45,727 nt of DNA from JBBQKF01 sp038326615 (GCA_038326615.1 JBBQKF010000016.1:1-45727); one strand, 5' to 3'; numbered from the stretch's first letter, positions 25,461 through 34,936 are shown. The notes: generated by a model from the letters alone, not told the origin. Made by a program: numbers and translations.

Positions 25461-25991
25461 CTATTCAATTCTAAACTTTTTGAGATTTGCTCTTCTAATT
25501 TTCCAATCAGGCAGATTTTCTCCAACATGTTTCCAATATAAAGGTGAATGATTTAGGTGAACTAAATGAGATAGTTCATGAATCATAATGTATTCGAATG
25601 ATTCATAAGGCAAATTACCAGCCAAAAGGTTTATTGATATTATACCCTTTTTATTACAAGTTCCCCACACAGATTTTTGCTTTCTAATATTAACTTTTGA
25701 AGGTTTTACCCCATTAAAACAATAAAGAAAATCATTTACAAGATCCGCCGTTTTAAGTCTTAATTGCTCCGTTTCAACAGGAGTCATTGATGGTATTATT
25801 ATTGAATTTGATTGTTTAACTAAAACCTTATTAACCCAGTTAATTTTTTTGTTAACAAATTCAATAAGTGTCTTATCTGACGTTCTATGTGGAGCACGAA
25901 CTTCAAGAGATCCATCTTTAAGAACATGGAGTGCAATCGATTTTCTTTTCATTCTGACAACTTTAAATTCTGGTGAGCATTGTTCTTTCAT
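25461..25991 (-). CDS. YgjP-like (DUF45) metallopeptidase
   Basis: A 176-residue putative zinc metallopeptidase of the YgjP/WLM-like group. The zinc site is HELSHLVHLNHSPLYWKHV (about 139-157), an HExxH with a third His in the following helix. VWGTCNKKGIISINLLAGNLP before it, and LPDWKIRRANLKKF at the end, are characteristic of the family. N-terminal residues 8-36 form the strand-rich part usual in this group. Physiological substrates are unknown. The ATG at 25991 lacks an evident ribosome site, so the start is uncertain. The protein is shorter than many family members (about 230). Confidence 0.85.
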   Translation of the reverse strand: MKEQCSPEFKVVRMKRKSIALHVLKDGSLEVRAPHRTSDKTLIEFVNKKINWVNKVLVKQSNSIIIPSMTPVETEQLRLKTADLVNDFLYCFNGVKPSKVNIRKQKSVWGTCNKKGIISINLLAGNLPYESFEYIMIHELSHLVHLNHSPLYWKHVGENLPDWKIRRANLKKFRIE

Positions 25992-26040
25992 TTTCTAACA
26001 CAATTAATTCATATAATTACTTAAGATAATTACTTAAGAT

Positions 26041-26070
26041 ATTAAATAATTAATTAATTAATTATTTAAT
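26041..26070. repeat. Perfect 30-bp AT-only palindrome
   Basis: The 30 bases from 26041 to 26070 equal their own reverse complement, built around AATTAATTAATT. It stands between the YgjP-like gene and the 45-bp tandem array. Cruciform formation or a weak bidirectional terminator is possible. Confidence 0.8.
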
Positions 26071-26105
26071 CTGATAATTTTAATGAATTAATAAACCTTC
26101 CCGAT

Positions 26106-26420
26106 TTCAATATTTTCTAGTGCTTTTTAATAAGTTCAAACATTCTTAACTTCAATATTTTCTAGTGCTTTTTAATAAGTTCAAACATTCCTAATTTCAA
26201 TATTTTCTAGTGCTTTTTAATAAGTTCAAACATTCCTAATTTCAATATTTTATAGTGCTTTTTAATAAGTTCAAACATTCCTAATTTCAATATTTTCTAG
26301 TGCTTTTTAATAGGTGCAAACATTCTTAACTTCAATATTTTCTAGTGCTTTTTAATAAGTTCAAACATTCATAATTTCAATATTTTATAGTGCGCTTTAA
26401 TGGGTGCAACCCTTACCAAT
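26106..26420. repeat. 45-bp tandem repeat, seven units
   Basis: Each unit starts TTCAATATTTTCTAGTGC and contains TAATAAGTTCAAACATTC; unit starts fall at 26106, 26151, 26196, 26241, 26286, 26331 and 26376. Units differ by only a few bases, with the last one more diverged (GTGCGCTTTAATGGGTGCAA). A degraded eighth unit begins at 26421 and runs into the end of the next gene. There are no unique spacers, so it is not CRISPR. It lies in the 3' region of the pyrE-like gene. Confidence 0.95.
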
Positions 26421-26427
26421 TTTGATA

Positions 26428-27276
26428 TTATAAGTTTAAACCTTTCTCAATAAATAAAAGAGCTCTTTCTTTTGCTTTACCACCAGCATTTATTTGATTA
26501 TCAAGAAAGTTTGGATGTGACTTTATAAAATTTGTCATAAATATTTTAGGGCTGTCTATAAAATCACAAATCATTAAATATTGTTTTTCGTTAATGTAAT
26601 TGTTAAGAAAGGCATTTTTGAAAAGGTCTTTTTGAATTAACGCAAATGAATAGAAAGCAATTTCATTGCTTTCCAGAGCTTCTCTCCCTCCCTGATCACG
26701 ATCAACAATTGCGATAGAACTTGAAATGCAAGCTCCAGTGAATTTAATAGCTGGAATCCAAGCTCTTAAATAACTTGATGCTTCGGTAACTAAATCTGCT
26801 ATATGCAATGCTTTCTTCCCATTTAAACTATCAGGAGTAACAACAGTTGATTTTGTAAAATCAAAATCGGACTCAAACATTGTTCCATCCTTAAAAATAC
26901 TAACATGAGGTTTTTTAAGAATTTTCGCAGCCATAATTGAAAAGAAAAAATCTCTTCTTTCGCCGCCAGATATGAAATCAAATGACAATTCTTTTGATTT
27001 TACAACAATTAAATTTATTACTTCTCGAAATATTTCATTGCTATCATATTGTTCACTAATTTTTTTATAAAGACGCGATGGGTACAAATCTTTTTCGCCA
27101 GCAATAACACCCATATATTCAAGAATGTCTTCTGCGTCTAGCTTTGATCCGTATAAGAAATGAGTATTTATATAATATGGGCCAAGTGTGCCTGATGTGT
27201 ACCAAAATGGCATGTCTTCAGAACATACTTGAATTGCTTTAGTTTGAAATAGCCATTTGATGATCAAATTTTCCAT
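26428..27276 (-). CDS. pyrE: Orotate phosphoribosyltransferase-like protein (long form)
   Basis: A 282-residue PRPP-dependent transferase, likely making OMP from orotate. DMPFWYTSGTLGPYYINTHFL near the N-terminus resembles the orotate-binding entry of OPRTases. ISGGERRDFFFSIMAAKILKKPHVSIFKDG matches the segment preceding the flexible loop. KALHIADLVTEASSYLRAWIPAI replaces the usual VVVVEDVITTGGS PRPP loop in a degenerate form, and AIVDRDQGGREALE matches the DR-x-x-GG-x-E end motif. Normal PyrE has about 180-230 residues; here about 60 extra lie at the C-terminus. GGAG precedes the ATG. It is the last gene of the pyr cluster but is separated from pyrD by 200 bases. Confidence 0.7.
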   Translation of the reverse strand: MENLIIKWLFQTKAIQVCSEDMPFWYTSGTLGPYYINTHFLYGSKLDAEDILEYMGVIAGEKDLYPSRLYKKISEQYDSNEIFREVINLIVVKSKELSFDFISGGERRDFFFSIMAAKILKKPHVSIFKDGTMFESDFDFTKSTVVTPDSLNGKKALHIADLVTEASSYLRAWIPAIKFTGACISSSIAIVDRDQGGREALESNEIAFYSFALIQKDLFKNAFLNNYINEKQYLMICDFIDSPKIFMTNFIKSHPNFLDNQINAGGKAKERALLFIEKGLNL

Positions 27277-27344
27277 TAATTTCTCTCCTCTTAGATTAAA
27301 TTTTCACCTTATCATTTTATATTTACTTTTCTAATTGCTATAGT

Positions 27345-27472
27345 GTTTACTCTTAATTATTAAAATCTTCTTCAAACCATAATATAATTTACAACCACAC
27401 AGGCAATACATAGTAATATTTCTTATTAGATACTCAACATAATCTGGTTTTTCCAATAAAATTGAGTGTTTG
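27345..27472. mobile_element. Possible diverged family 2 element, copy C
   Basis: It starts GTTTACTC, shares TTTACAA...GGCA and ATACTCAAnATAATCTGGTT with copies A and B in the same order and spacing, and ends ATTGAGTGTTTG. It is much more degraded than the others. It fills the gap between pyrD and the pyrE-like gene. Confidence 0.45.
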
Positions 27473-27480
27473 TTAGTTTT

Positions 27481-28395
27481 TTACCATAATTCTAAAGTGC
27501 CTATTAATTCAGAGACAGAAGCAATTCCCATTTCAGAAAGTAGCGTTTTCGTATCATTAATGATGTCATTACATGCATACGGACTTACAAGGTTTGCTGT
27601 ACCTATCTGAACAGCAGATGCGCCGGAAACAATGAACTCCAGAGCATCTTTTGCATTCATTATACCACCCATTCCTATTACCGGAATAGAAACTGCTCTG
27701 TATACTTCATTAACCATTCTTAATGCAATTGGCTTAATTGCAGGACCAGAAAGTCCACCATAATTATTCCTTAAAATTGGGCGCCTGCTATTTAGGTCAA
27801 TTGCAAGACCTAAAAAAGTATTTACGAGAGATACTGCGTCAGCACCTGCATTTTCAGCAGCTTTTGCTGTTTCGGTAATACTCGTCGTATTTGGTGTCAA
27901 TTTAACCCATAAAGGTTTGGTTGAAACTTTTCTTGCCGCTAAAACAACAGATTCAATTCCCTTAACGCTACTGCCGAAAGCCATACAACCTTCTTTAACG
28001 TTTGGACATGATAAATTAAGTTCAATGATATCACAAGGAACAGTCTGAAGAATCTGTGTCATCTCAACATATTCTTCCACATTGTTTCCAGCAATATTAA
28101 CTATACTAACGCAACCATAAGAACAAAAATGAATAGATTCATCTTCAATGAATTTTTCAATACCAGGATTTTGTAGCCCGACGCTGTTTAGCATACCTTG
28201 AGTTGTTTCGGCAATTCTTATTGGCGCATTTCCTTTTCTTGGATAACGTGTAATCCCTTTTGATACAATACCTCCAAGAACAGACAAGTCATAGTATTCT
28301 TCTATTTCGCGACCAAAGCCAAATGTCCCAGAGGCCGGAATTATAGGATTCTTGAATAAATGGTTCCCTATTCTAACACTTAAATCTAATCCCAT
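27481..28395 (-). CDS. pyrD: Dihydroorotate dehydrogenase B, catalytic subunit
   Basis: A 304-residue FMN enzyme oxidising dihydroorotate to orotate, class 1B, which passes electrons to PyrK and then to NAD. NPIIPASGTFGFG opens the barrel; NSVGLQNPG binds substrate; NLSCPNVKEGCMAFG carries the catalytic-loop Cys typical of class 1; PVIGMGGIMNAKDALEFI binds FMN phosphate. GGAGG precedes the ATG, which overlaps the end of pyrK by 10 bases, so the two subunits are probably translated together. Confidence 0.96.
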   Translation of the reverse strand: MGLDLSVRIGNHLFKNPIIPASGTFGFGREIEEYYDLSVLGGIVSKGITRYPRKGNAPIRIAETTQGMLNSVGLQNPGIEKFIEDESIHFCSYGCVSIVNIAGNNVEEYVEMTQILQTVPCDIIELNLSCPNVKEGCMAFGSSVKGIESVVLAARKVSTKPLWVKLTPNTTSITETAKAAENAGADAVSLVNTFLGLAIDLNSRRPILRNNYGGLSGPAIKPIALRMVNEVYRAVSIPVIGMGGIMNAKDALEFIVSGASAVQIGTANLVSPYACNDIINDTKTLLSEMGIASVSELIGTLELW

Positions 28396-29153
28396 ATTAC
28401 CTCCCTGTGGTCAAAAACCGGTCCTTCTTTACAACATCTTTTGTATGTAAAGTCATCACCGTATTTTATCTTACATGCACAAACAAGGCAAATACCGGTT
28501 CCGCAACCCATTCGTTGTTCTAATGATACCTGACAAGGAATATTTTTCTTGGTTGCAACGTTGCTAACACTTTGCATCATGGGAGATGGTCCACAAGTAA
28601 AAATTGTAGAATTATCTTTAAAATCAATTGTACTTAGTGCATCAACAGCATTTCCACAAAAATCCATTTCTCCGCATTCAGAGGCAAAAACTACTTTATC
28701 CGACAAACTTTTTATATCATCAATAAGAAATGAGTCCTCAATAGATCTAAAGCCACAAACAGAGGTTGTTGTTATTCCAAGTTTTCTTGCTTCCTGTAAA
28801 ACAAACATTAGTGGATAAATACCAATTCCGCCACCTACTACAACACAATCGCGAAGTCCACTAAAATCGAATCCATTTCCAAGCGGTCCTAAGACACTAA
28901 TTAAATCACCAACATTTTGCTTTTCTAAATATGACGTACCTGAACCTTTGATACGAATTGCAATCGAAAACAAACCATTTTCTCTGTCCGCACTAAATAT
29001 GCTTATCGGTCTTTTAAGTAAAGAATCACATTGTACATTAACAAATTGTCCTGGTTTGCAATTTGTCGAAATTTCTTTTGATTCAAGAGTTAATATGAAC
29101 TGATCTTTAGATAAATATTGTTTTTTATGAATTTTACATTCATATAATCCCAT
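28386..29153 (-). CDS. pyrK: Dihydroorotate dehydrogenase B, electron-transfer subunit
   Basis: A 255-residue FAD and 2Fe-2S protein of the ferredoxin-reductase superfamily, linking PyrD to NAD. The FAD site is KRPISIFSADR. The nucleotide domain has VVGGGIGIYPLMFVLQEA and TCGPSPMM. The 2Fe-2S ligands are in RMGCGTGICLVCACKI plus a later Cys in the RCCKEGPVF segment. AAGGA precedes the ATG. It starts 18 bases after carB ends and overlaps pyrD. Confidence 0.96.
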   Translation of the reverse strand: MGLYECKIHKKQYLSKDQFILTLESKEISTNCKPGQFVNVQCDSLLKRPISIFSADRENGLFSIAIRIKGSGTSYLEKQNVGDLISVLGPLGNGFDFSGLRDCVVVGGGIGIYPLMFVLQEARKLGITTTSVCGFRSIEDSFLIDDIKSLSDKVVFASECGEMDFCGNAVDALSTIDFKDNSTIFTCGPSPMMQSVSNVATKKNIPCQVSLEQRMGCGTGICLVCACKIKYGDDFTYKRCCKEGPVFDHREVIWD

Positions 29154-29171
29154 TATTGATCCTTCTTTCTA

Positions 29172-32100
29172 TTATTTTTTAAGCATAGGATTGTTTGAAG
29201 GCATTTCGTTAAGAGGTAACAAATTATCTTTAGTTTTTGCAACAACCTCAGCAAACATTTTAATTTCATATGGTGTTAAATCGGAAGGTTTCATTTCACT
29301 TTCAAGACATTCAGTTACAGCAAGTAGCGTGTCAAGTGATGAAATTGTAGGTATTCCGTGTTCAATACATCTTCTTCTCAATCTAAATCCATCACGTTCT
29401 GGTTGCCTTCCACGAGTTGCTGTGTTAACGAGTAATTTTACTTTGCCATTTGCAATAAGATCAAGCACTGTAGGATACCCTTCATCAATTTTTCTTGCAA
29501 TACTTGTTGGTACGCCATGCTTATTCAAGTAATTTGCTGTACCTCCTGTTGCATATAGATCATAGCCCATTAAGGCAAGTCTTTCAGCAAGTGGTACCAA
29601 GTCGTATTTGTCACTGTCTCTTACTGTAAGAAGAATTCCTTGTCCTTTTGTTGGAAATTTAAAATTTGAAGCAAGAATTGCTTTGTACATCGCTTCACTG
29701 TATTTTGTTGAAAGGCCTAATACCTCACCAGTACTTTTCATTTCAGGTCCAAGATTGGTATCTACATCGTGAAGTTTTTCAAATGAGAATACGGGAGCTT
29801 TGATAGCATAAACTGAAGGATACCTTGCGTATAAACCTGTTCCGTATTCAAAATCTATAAGTTTAGCTCCAAGCATAACTTTTGTTGCAATTTTTACTAT
29901 TGGAATTCCAGTAACTTTACTGATATAAGGAACCGTTCGACTTGATCTAGGATTAACTTCAATAACATAGATTTGGTCGTTAAATAAAATAAACTGAATG
30001 TTGAGTAAACCAATAACTTTCAGTCCTTTTGCAAGTTTTCTTGTATAATCAATGATGGTTTCTCGTATTTTCTCAGAAATATATGCGGGGAAAATAGAAA
30101 TTGAGTCTCCCGAGTGAATTCCCGCACGTTCAAGATGCTCCATAATTCCTGGAATGAGGATGTCAGTGCCATCAGAAACTGCATCAACTTCAAGCTCGAC
30201 ACCCATAAGATACTTATCAATTAAAATTGGGTGTTCCTGAATATTAAGATTTATAATTTCCATATATTCAACTATATCTTGGTCAGCATATGCAATAACC
30301 ATTCCTTGCCCCCCCAGTACATATGAAGGGCGAATTAGAACGGGGTAACCAAGGTTATTTGCAACAACAAGAGCTTCCTCTTCAGTAAAAACAGTTTTCC
30401 CTTTTGGCCTTGGTATTTTTGCTTCCTCAAGAATTGCATCAAATCTTTCTCTATCTTCTGCTGCATCAACCATATCTGCTGATGTCCCAAAAATTGTTGC
30501 TCCCATGTCCGAAACTGCTTTTATAAGTTTAATTGCGGTCTGTCCACCGAACTGACAAATAACGCCTTCTGGCTTTTCATTATCAATTATTGCTCTAACA
30601 TCGTCTGCAGTTAATGGTTCAAAATAAAGCCTGTCGGATGTATCATAGTCTGTTGAAACAGTTTCAGGATTGTTATTTGCGATTATTGCCTCATATCCCA
30701 TTTCTCTAAGTGCCATAACAGAATGGACTGAGCAATAATCAAATTCTATACCTTGTCCAATCCTTATCGGGCCTGAGCCAATTACAAGAACTTTTTTTCT
30801 GTCTGTAGGGGTTGCTTCATTTTTTGTATCAAATGTTGAATAAAAATATGGTGTAATTGCATTATATTCGCCTGCACATGTATCAACCATTTTGTATGTG
30901 TAAGGGAGTTTAAGTGACAGTCTTTTTTCACGAATTATATCTGATGTTGAGCCAGAAAGTTTTGCAATCCATGTATCAGTAAACGCAAACTTAATAGCGT
31001 TAATAAGCAGGGCATCTGACAAAGGACCTTTTTTAATTGCTTCTTCAACATCAACTATGTTTTTGATTTTTGTCAGGAAGAAAAGATCAACCATTGTTAT
31101 GTCATGCAAATAATCAAGCGAAACTCCTCTTTTTATTGCCTCTGCAAGTGAAAATAATCTCATATCATCAACAACTCTACACTTAATTTCTAATTCGGAG
31201 TCAGAAAGATTGTTAAGCAAAGGAACGCCAAGCCCCATGATGCCAAGCTCAAGTGACCTGATTGCTTTCATAAGTGATGATTCAAATGAGTTAGAAATTG
31301 ACATAACTTCGCCGGTTGCTTTCATCTGTGTACCTAGCGTACGCTTTGCTTTAACAAACTTATCAAAAGGCCACTTTGGAATCTTTGTTACTATATAATC
31401 AACTGTTGGTTCAAAACAAGCAAACGTCGTACCTGTAACTTCGTTAGATATTTCATCTAGTGAGTACCCAACTGCTATACGACTAGCAACTTTCGCAATA
31501 GGATAACCAGTTGCTTTTGATGCAAGAGCAGATGAACGAGATAATCTGGGGTTAACTTCGATTACCGCATATTCTTCTGTTGTCGGATGTTGAGCAAACT
31601 GAACATTACATCCTCCAACTATCTGAAGTTCAGTAACGATTTTTAGTGAAGACGTTCTTAATTTCTGATATTCAATATCTGTTAACGTTTGAGCAGGTGC
31701 AACAACAATTGAATCTCCAGTGTGAATCCCAACTGGATCTAGGTTTTCCATACTACATATCGTAATTGCATTTCCTTTAGCATCTCTTACAGCTTCAAAT
31801 TCAATTTCTTTCCAGCCGGATATACAACGCTCAATCAATACTTGATGAACACGGCTTACAGCGATACCAGTTGTTGCAATTTCAACAAGTGCATCTTCAT
31901 CACCAACAATGCCTCCCCCTGTTCCACCAAGAGTAAACGCAGGACGGACAATTACAGGATATCCTATTTCTATAGCAATTCTTTTTGCTTCTTCAACAGT
32001 ATTTGCAATTCCTGATGAAATACATGGTTCGTTAATTCTCATCATTGCGTCTCTGAAGTCCATACGGTCTTCACCCATTTTTATTCCTTTTGCCTGAGTC

Positions 32101-32450
32101 CCAAGAAGTTCAATATTATTTTGTTCAAGAAATCCGGATTCAGATAATTCCATAGCAAAATTAAGACCTGTCTGACCGCCGAGAGATGCAAGAAGTGAAT
32201 CTACTTTTTCATCTAGCATTATTCTTTTTATAACATCAACATTGAGTGGTTCAATGTAAACTTTGTCAGCCATATCGGAATCAGTCATTATAGTTGCAGG
32301 ATTGCTGTTAACAAGAACAACTTCATACCCTTCTGCCTTAAGTGTCCGGCAAGCTTGAGTTCCCGCATAATCGAATTCTGCAGCTTGTCCAATTATTATG
32401 GGGCCTGAACCGATGACCATTACTTTCTTTATATCATTTCTTCTTGGCAT
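29172..32450 (-). CDS. carB: Carbamoyl-phosphate synthase, large subunit
   Basis: A 1092-residue synthetase forming carbamoyl phosphate from ammonia, bicarbonate and two ATP. Two homologous halves are visible, each beginning with the same motif: KVMVIGSGPIIIGQAAEFDY near residue 8 and KVLVIGSGPIRIGQGIEFDY near 555. Each contains an ATP-grasp domain (GTGGGIVGDE in the first; GGQGMVIAY in the second). The C-terminal MGS-like domain (GYDLYATGGTANYL, then VNTATRGRQPERDGFRLRR) is the UMP/effector site. Length is standard. The partner glutaminase carA, which usually precedes carB, is absent from this window. GAGG precedes the ATG. It leads carB-pyrK-pyrD behind a 256-base gap. Confidence 0.97.
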   Translation of the reverse strand: MPRRNDIKKVMVIGSGPIIIGQAAEFDYAGTQACRTLKAEGYEVVLVNSNPATIMTDSDMADKVYIEPLNVDVIKRIMLDEKVDSLLASLGGQTGLNFAMELSESGFLEQNNIELLGTQAKGIKMGEDRMDFRDAMMRINEPCISSGIANTVEEAKRIAIEIGYPVIVRPAFTLGGTGGGIVGDEDALVEIATTGIAVSRVHQVLIERCISGWKEIEFEAVRDAKGNAITICSMENLDPVGIHTGDSIVVAPAQTLTDIEYQKLRTSSLKIVTELQIVGGCNVQFAQHPTTEEYAVIEVNPRLSRSSALASKATGYPIAKVASRIAVGYSLDEISNEVTGTTFACFEPTVDYIVTKIPKWPFDKFVKAKRTLGTQMKATGEVMSISNSFESSLMKAIRSLELGIMGLGVPLLNNLSDSELEIKCRVVDDMRLFSLAEAIKRGVSLDYLHDITMVDLFFLTKIKNIVDVEEAIKKGPLSDALLINAIKFAFTDTWIAKLSGSTSDIIREKRLSLKLPYTYKMVDTCAGEYNAITPYFYSTFDTKNEATPTDRKKVLVIGSGPIRIGQGIEFDYCSVHSVMALREMGYEAIIANNNPETVSTDYDTSDRLYFEPLTADDVRAIIDNEKPEGVICQFGGQTAIKLIKAVSDMGATIFGTSADMVDAAEDRERFDAILEEAKIPRPKGKTVFTEEEALVVANNLGYPVLIRPSYVLGGQGMVIAYADQDIVEYMEIINLNIQEHPILIDKYLMGVELEVDAVSDGTDILIPGIMEHLERAGIHSGDSISIFPAYISEKIRETIIDYTRKLAKGLKVIGLLNIQFILFNDQIYVIEVNPRSSRTVPYISKVTGIPIVKIATKVMLGAKLIDFEYGTGLYARYPSVYAIKAPVFSFEKLHDVDTNLGPEMKSTGEVLGLSTKYSEAMYKAILASNFKFPTKGQGILLTVRDSDKYDLVPLAERLALMGYDLYATGGTANYLNKHGVPTSIARKIDEGYPTVLDLIANGKVKLLVNTATRGRQPERDGFRLRRRCIEHGIPTISSLDTLLAVTECLESEMKPSDLTPYEIKMFAEVVAKTKDNLLPLNEMPSNNPMLKK

Positions 32451-32491
32451 TATTTTTCACCTCATATTTGTTATTTATTAATAATAGTAAC

Positions 32492-32564
32492 TTGTAACAT
32501 CTAAATATTATATACAATGACGGCATATTTTCCACAATATTTCGTTGTCTTCAAGATGTTACAA
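32492..32564 (-). promoter_or_regulatory. carB upstream region: 11-bp inverted arms around a -10 element
   Basis: TTGTAACATCT (32492-32502) and AGATGTTACAA (32554-32564) are exact inverse copies 51 bases apart. A minus-strand TATAAT lies just upstream (in transcription sense) of the gene-proximal arm, which would fall near +1. This could be a paired operator or a long RNA/DNA stem. Supports an independent promoter for carB-pyrK-pyrD. Confidence 0.5.
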
Positions 32565-32706
32565 CGCACTAATTTAATTTTATCTGAAACAATTTTCTTA
32601 CATTGTACAGTATTTATGTGTTTTTGCAAATAATTCATTTTAAATTATATGTATATTTATTGTATATTTATGCATTTAAATAAAGTATAATGAATATTTT
32701 AAAGAT

Positions 32707-33648
32707 TTATATGCACTTTTCTGCAATTGCACTGCATAATTTTTCTTTCATATTAATCGCCTCCAGATAAGTTGCCTCTTCAAATTGTCTTGAATCAAAG
32801 CCATCTTTTTTATATGCACACATAAGTGATCTTGAAGCATTAATAATGGCACCTTTTCCATCTTTATTGAAATTCTGTGCAGCGGCTTTTGCACTACCTC
32901 CCTGAGCCCCATAACCGGGTACAAGAATTATTGAATCCTTCATTTGCTCTCTCAATGAAGCCGCTTGTTCTGGCCATGTAGCTCCAACAACAGCACCAAC
33001 AGAAGAATATCCACTACTGCCAACGGTTGTTCTTCCCCACTCATAAACTTTGCTCGCAACTGATTCGTATAAAGGTTTTCCATTATCTAAAATTAAATCC
33101 TGAAAGTCGATTGCAGAAGGATTTGATGTCCTCACCAGTATAAAAACACCTTTTCCTTTTAATTCACACTCTTTAATAAATGGAGCAACACCATCAATCC
33201 CGAGATAAGCATTTATTGTAACAGCATCAGCATCATAAACTGATAATAAACTATTATCGATGAGTTTTGTTTCTCCAAGAATTGATGTTGCATATGCAAC
33301 AGCTGTTGGGCCAATGTCATTGCGCTTTGCATCTGCAATTACTAACATTCCTTTTGATCTTGCATACTCAATTGTTTCTTTTAGTGCACGTACACCTTCT
33401 ATTCCAAGCATTTCATAGTATGCAAACTGCGGTTTTATTGCAGGAATAATATCTTTTACACTATCTATTAGTCTCTTGTTAAATTCTGTTATTGCAAGAC
33501 CTGTTGCATGATCAGGTGAATCTGCGCCTTTTAAATACTTTTCACGTATAAATAAAGGGACATATTCAATCAAAGGGTCCAATCCCATAACAGTTGGATT
33601 ATTCATCTTCTGGATGTTCGCGAGTAAGCGGTCAGCGAAGTGATTCAT
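32707..33648 (-). CDS. pyrF: Orotidine 5'-phosphate decarboxylase
   Basis: A 313-residue enzyme decarboxylating OMP to UMP, the last step of the pathway. The N-terminal NPTVMGLDPLIEY contains the substrate Asp. The catalytic Lys and Asp are in VIADAKRNDIGPTA. LVPGYGAQGG near the C-terminus binds phosphate. Its size and the KPQFAYYEMLG segment place it in the longer type-2 PyrF group. GGAGG stands 11 bases before the ATG. It overlaps pyrC by 17 bases. Confidence 0.95.
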   Translation of the reverse strand: MNHFADRLLANIQKMNNPTVMGLDPLIEYVPLFIREKYLKGADSPDHATGLAITEFNKRLIDSVKDIIPAIKPQFAYYEMLGIEGVRALKETIEYARSKGMLVIADAKRNDIGPTAVAYATSILGETKLIDNSLLSVYDADAVTINAYLGIDGVAPFIKECELKGKGVFILVRTSNPSAIDFQDLILDNGKPLYESVASKVYEWGRTTVGSSGYSSVGAVVGATWPEQAASLREQMKDSIILVPGYGAQGGSAKAAAQNFNKDGKGAIINASRSLMCAYKKDGFDSRQFEEATYLEAINMKEKLCSAIAEKCI

Positions 33649-34936
33649 AAGTAATTTTACCTCCAGTTATTGTATAAATAGTTTTACCAAATAGTTTCCA
33701 TCCGTCGTACGGCGTATTGTCAGATTTAGAAAGAACATTCTTCTTTTCGAAAGTGTATTCGTTATCAACATCCATAATGCAAATATCTGCGGGACTGCCT
33801 TGTCCAAGGTTTCCTCTGCCCAATTTTAGGAAGTTTGAAGGATTAACAGACATAAGTCGTATTAGTTTTTCCATACTGATAACTTCTTCTTTAACAAGAT
33901 ATGTAAATGAAAGACCAAAAGCGGTCTCAAAACCAATTATTCCATTATTTGCTAATGAAAATTCTATCTCTTTTTCGTCTCTGTGATGAGGCGCATGGTC
34001 TGTAACAATCATATCGATTGTTCCATCTGCGATACCTTCAATAATCGCGTCAACATCTTCCTGCGATCTTAACGGAGGATTTACTTTTGCAAGAGTATTG
34101 TAACCAAGGCATTCATCCTCTGTTAATGTAAAATAATGTGGGCATGTCTCACATGTAACCTGTATGCCAGCTTTTTTTGCTTCCCTGATAAGATTCACAG
34201 ATGTTTTCGTGCTGACATGTGCGATGTGGATTGATAAACCCAGATACTGGGCAAGTAATATTTCCCTTGAAACCATTACGTCTTCTGCTAAAGAAGGAAT
34301 ACCACGAATCCCCATCATTGTTGATAGATAACCTTCGTTCATTTGTCCATCACTAGCAAGTGAAATATCCTCACAATGAGATATTACAGGAATGTCAAAG
34401 TTTGAAGCATATATCATTGCTTTTCTCATAATATCTGGGTTTGATACTGGCTTACCATCATCTGAAATAGCAACTATACCTTCTCTTGCCATAAGACCAA
34501 TTTCTGCAAGCTCATTTCCAGCAAGGCCTTTGGTAATTGACCCGATAGGGAAAACATTTGTCTTTGCTACTTTTTTTGCTTTGCCCTTAATATATTCAAC
34601 AACAGTTATGTTGTCACAAACAGGGTTAGTATTAGGCATACAGGCAACAGATGTAAATCCGCCTTTAGCAGCACTTGCGGTTCCGGTTTCAATATCTTCG
34701 CGGTATTCAAAACCAGGATCTCTCAAATGACAGTGTGCATCTATTAAGCCTGGAAAAATATATTTATCTTTTGCATCAATTTCCAAATCATATGGACCGT
34801 CAAAAGGTTTTGAAATTTTACCATCCGCAATATAAATATCTTTAATACTATGAACAGTATTCATATTCTGCCCATCAGCAATATGAACACTATTCATTGG
34901 GTCTATTACATACCCATTACTTATTTTTATTCTCAT
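33632..34936 (-). CDS. pyrC: Dihydroorotase
   Basis: A 434-residue zinc amidohydrolase, type I (PyrC of Gram-positives), cyclising carbamoyl aspartate to dihydroorotate. The metal motif DAHCHLRDPG is near residue 60 and is followed by GGFTSVACMPNTNPV. Further ligands lie in ISHCED, IAHVSTK and the catalytic Asp in MIVTDHAPHHRDEK. The start codon overlaps the pyrB stop as ATGA, and the end overlaps pyrF, showing tight coupling. Confidence 0.96.
   Translation of the reverse strand: MRIKISNGYVIDPMNSVHIADGQNMNTVHSIKDIYIADGKISKPFDGPYDLEIDAKDKYIFPGLIDAHCHLRDPGFEYREDIETGTASAAKGGFTSVACMPNTNPVCDNITVVEYIKGKAKKVAKTNVFPIGSITKGLAGNELAEIGLMAREGIVAISDDGKPVSNPDIMRKAMIYASNFDIPVISHCEDISLASDGQMNEGYLSTMMGIRGIPSLAEDVMVSREILLAQYLGLSIHIAHVSTKTSVNLIREAKKAGIQVTCETCPHYFTLTEDECLGYNTLAKVNPPLRSQEDVDAIIEGIADGTIDMIVTDHAPHHRDEKEIEFSLANNGIIGFETAFGLSFTYLVKEEVISMEKLIRLMSVNPSNFLKLGRGNLGQGSPADICIMDVDNEYTFEKKNVLSKSDNTPYDGWKLFGKTIYTITGGKITYESLR

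Noticed and set aside
26106..26420. Possible CRISPR array
   Set aside because: Units are contiguous 45-bp copies without unique spacers, and no cas genes are present.
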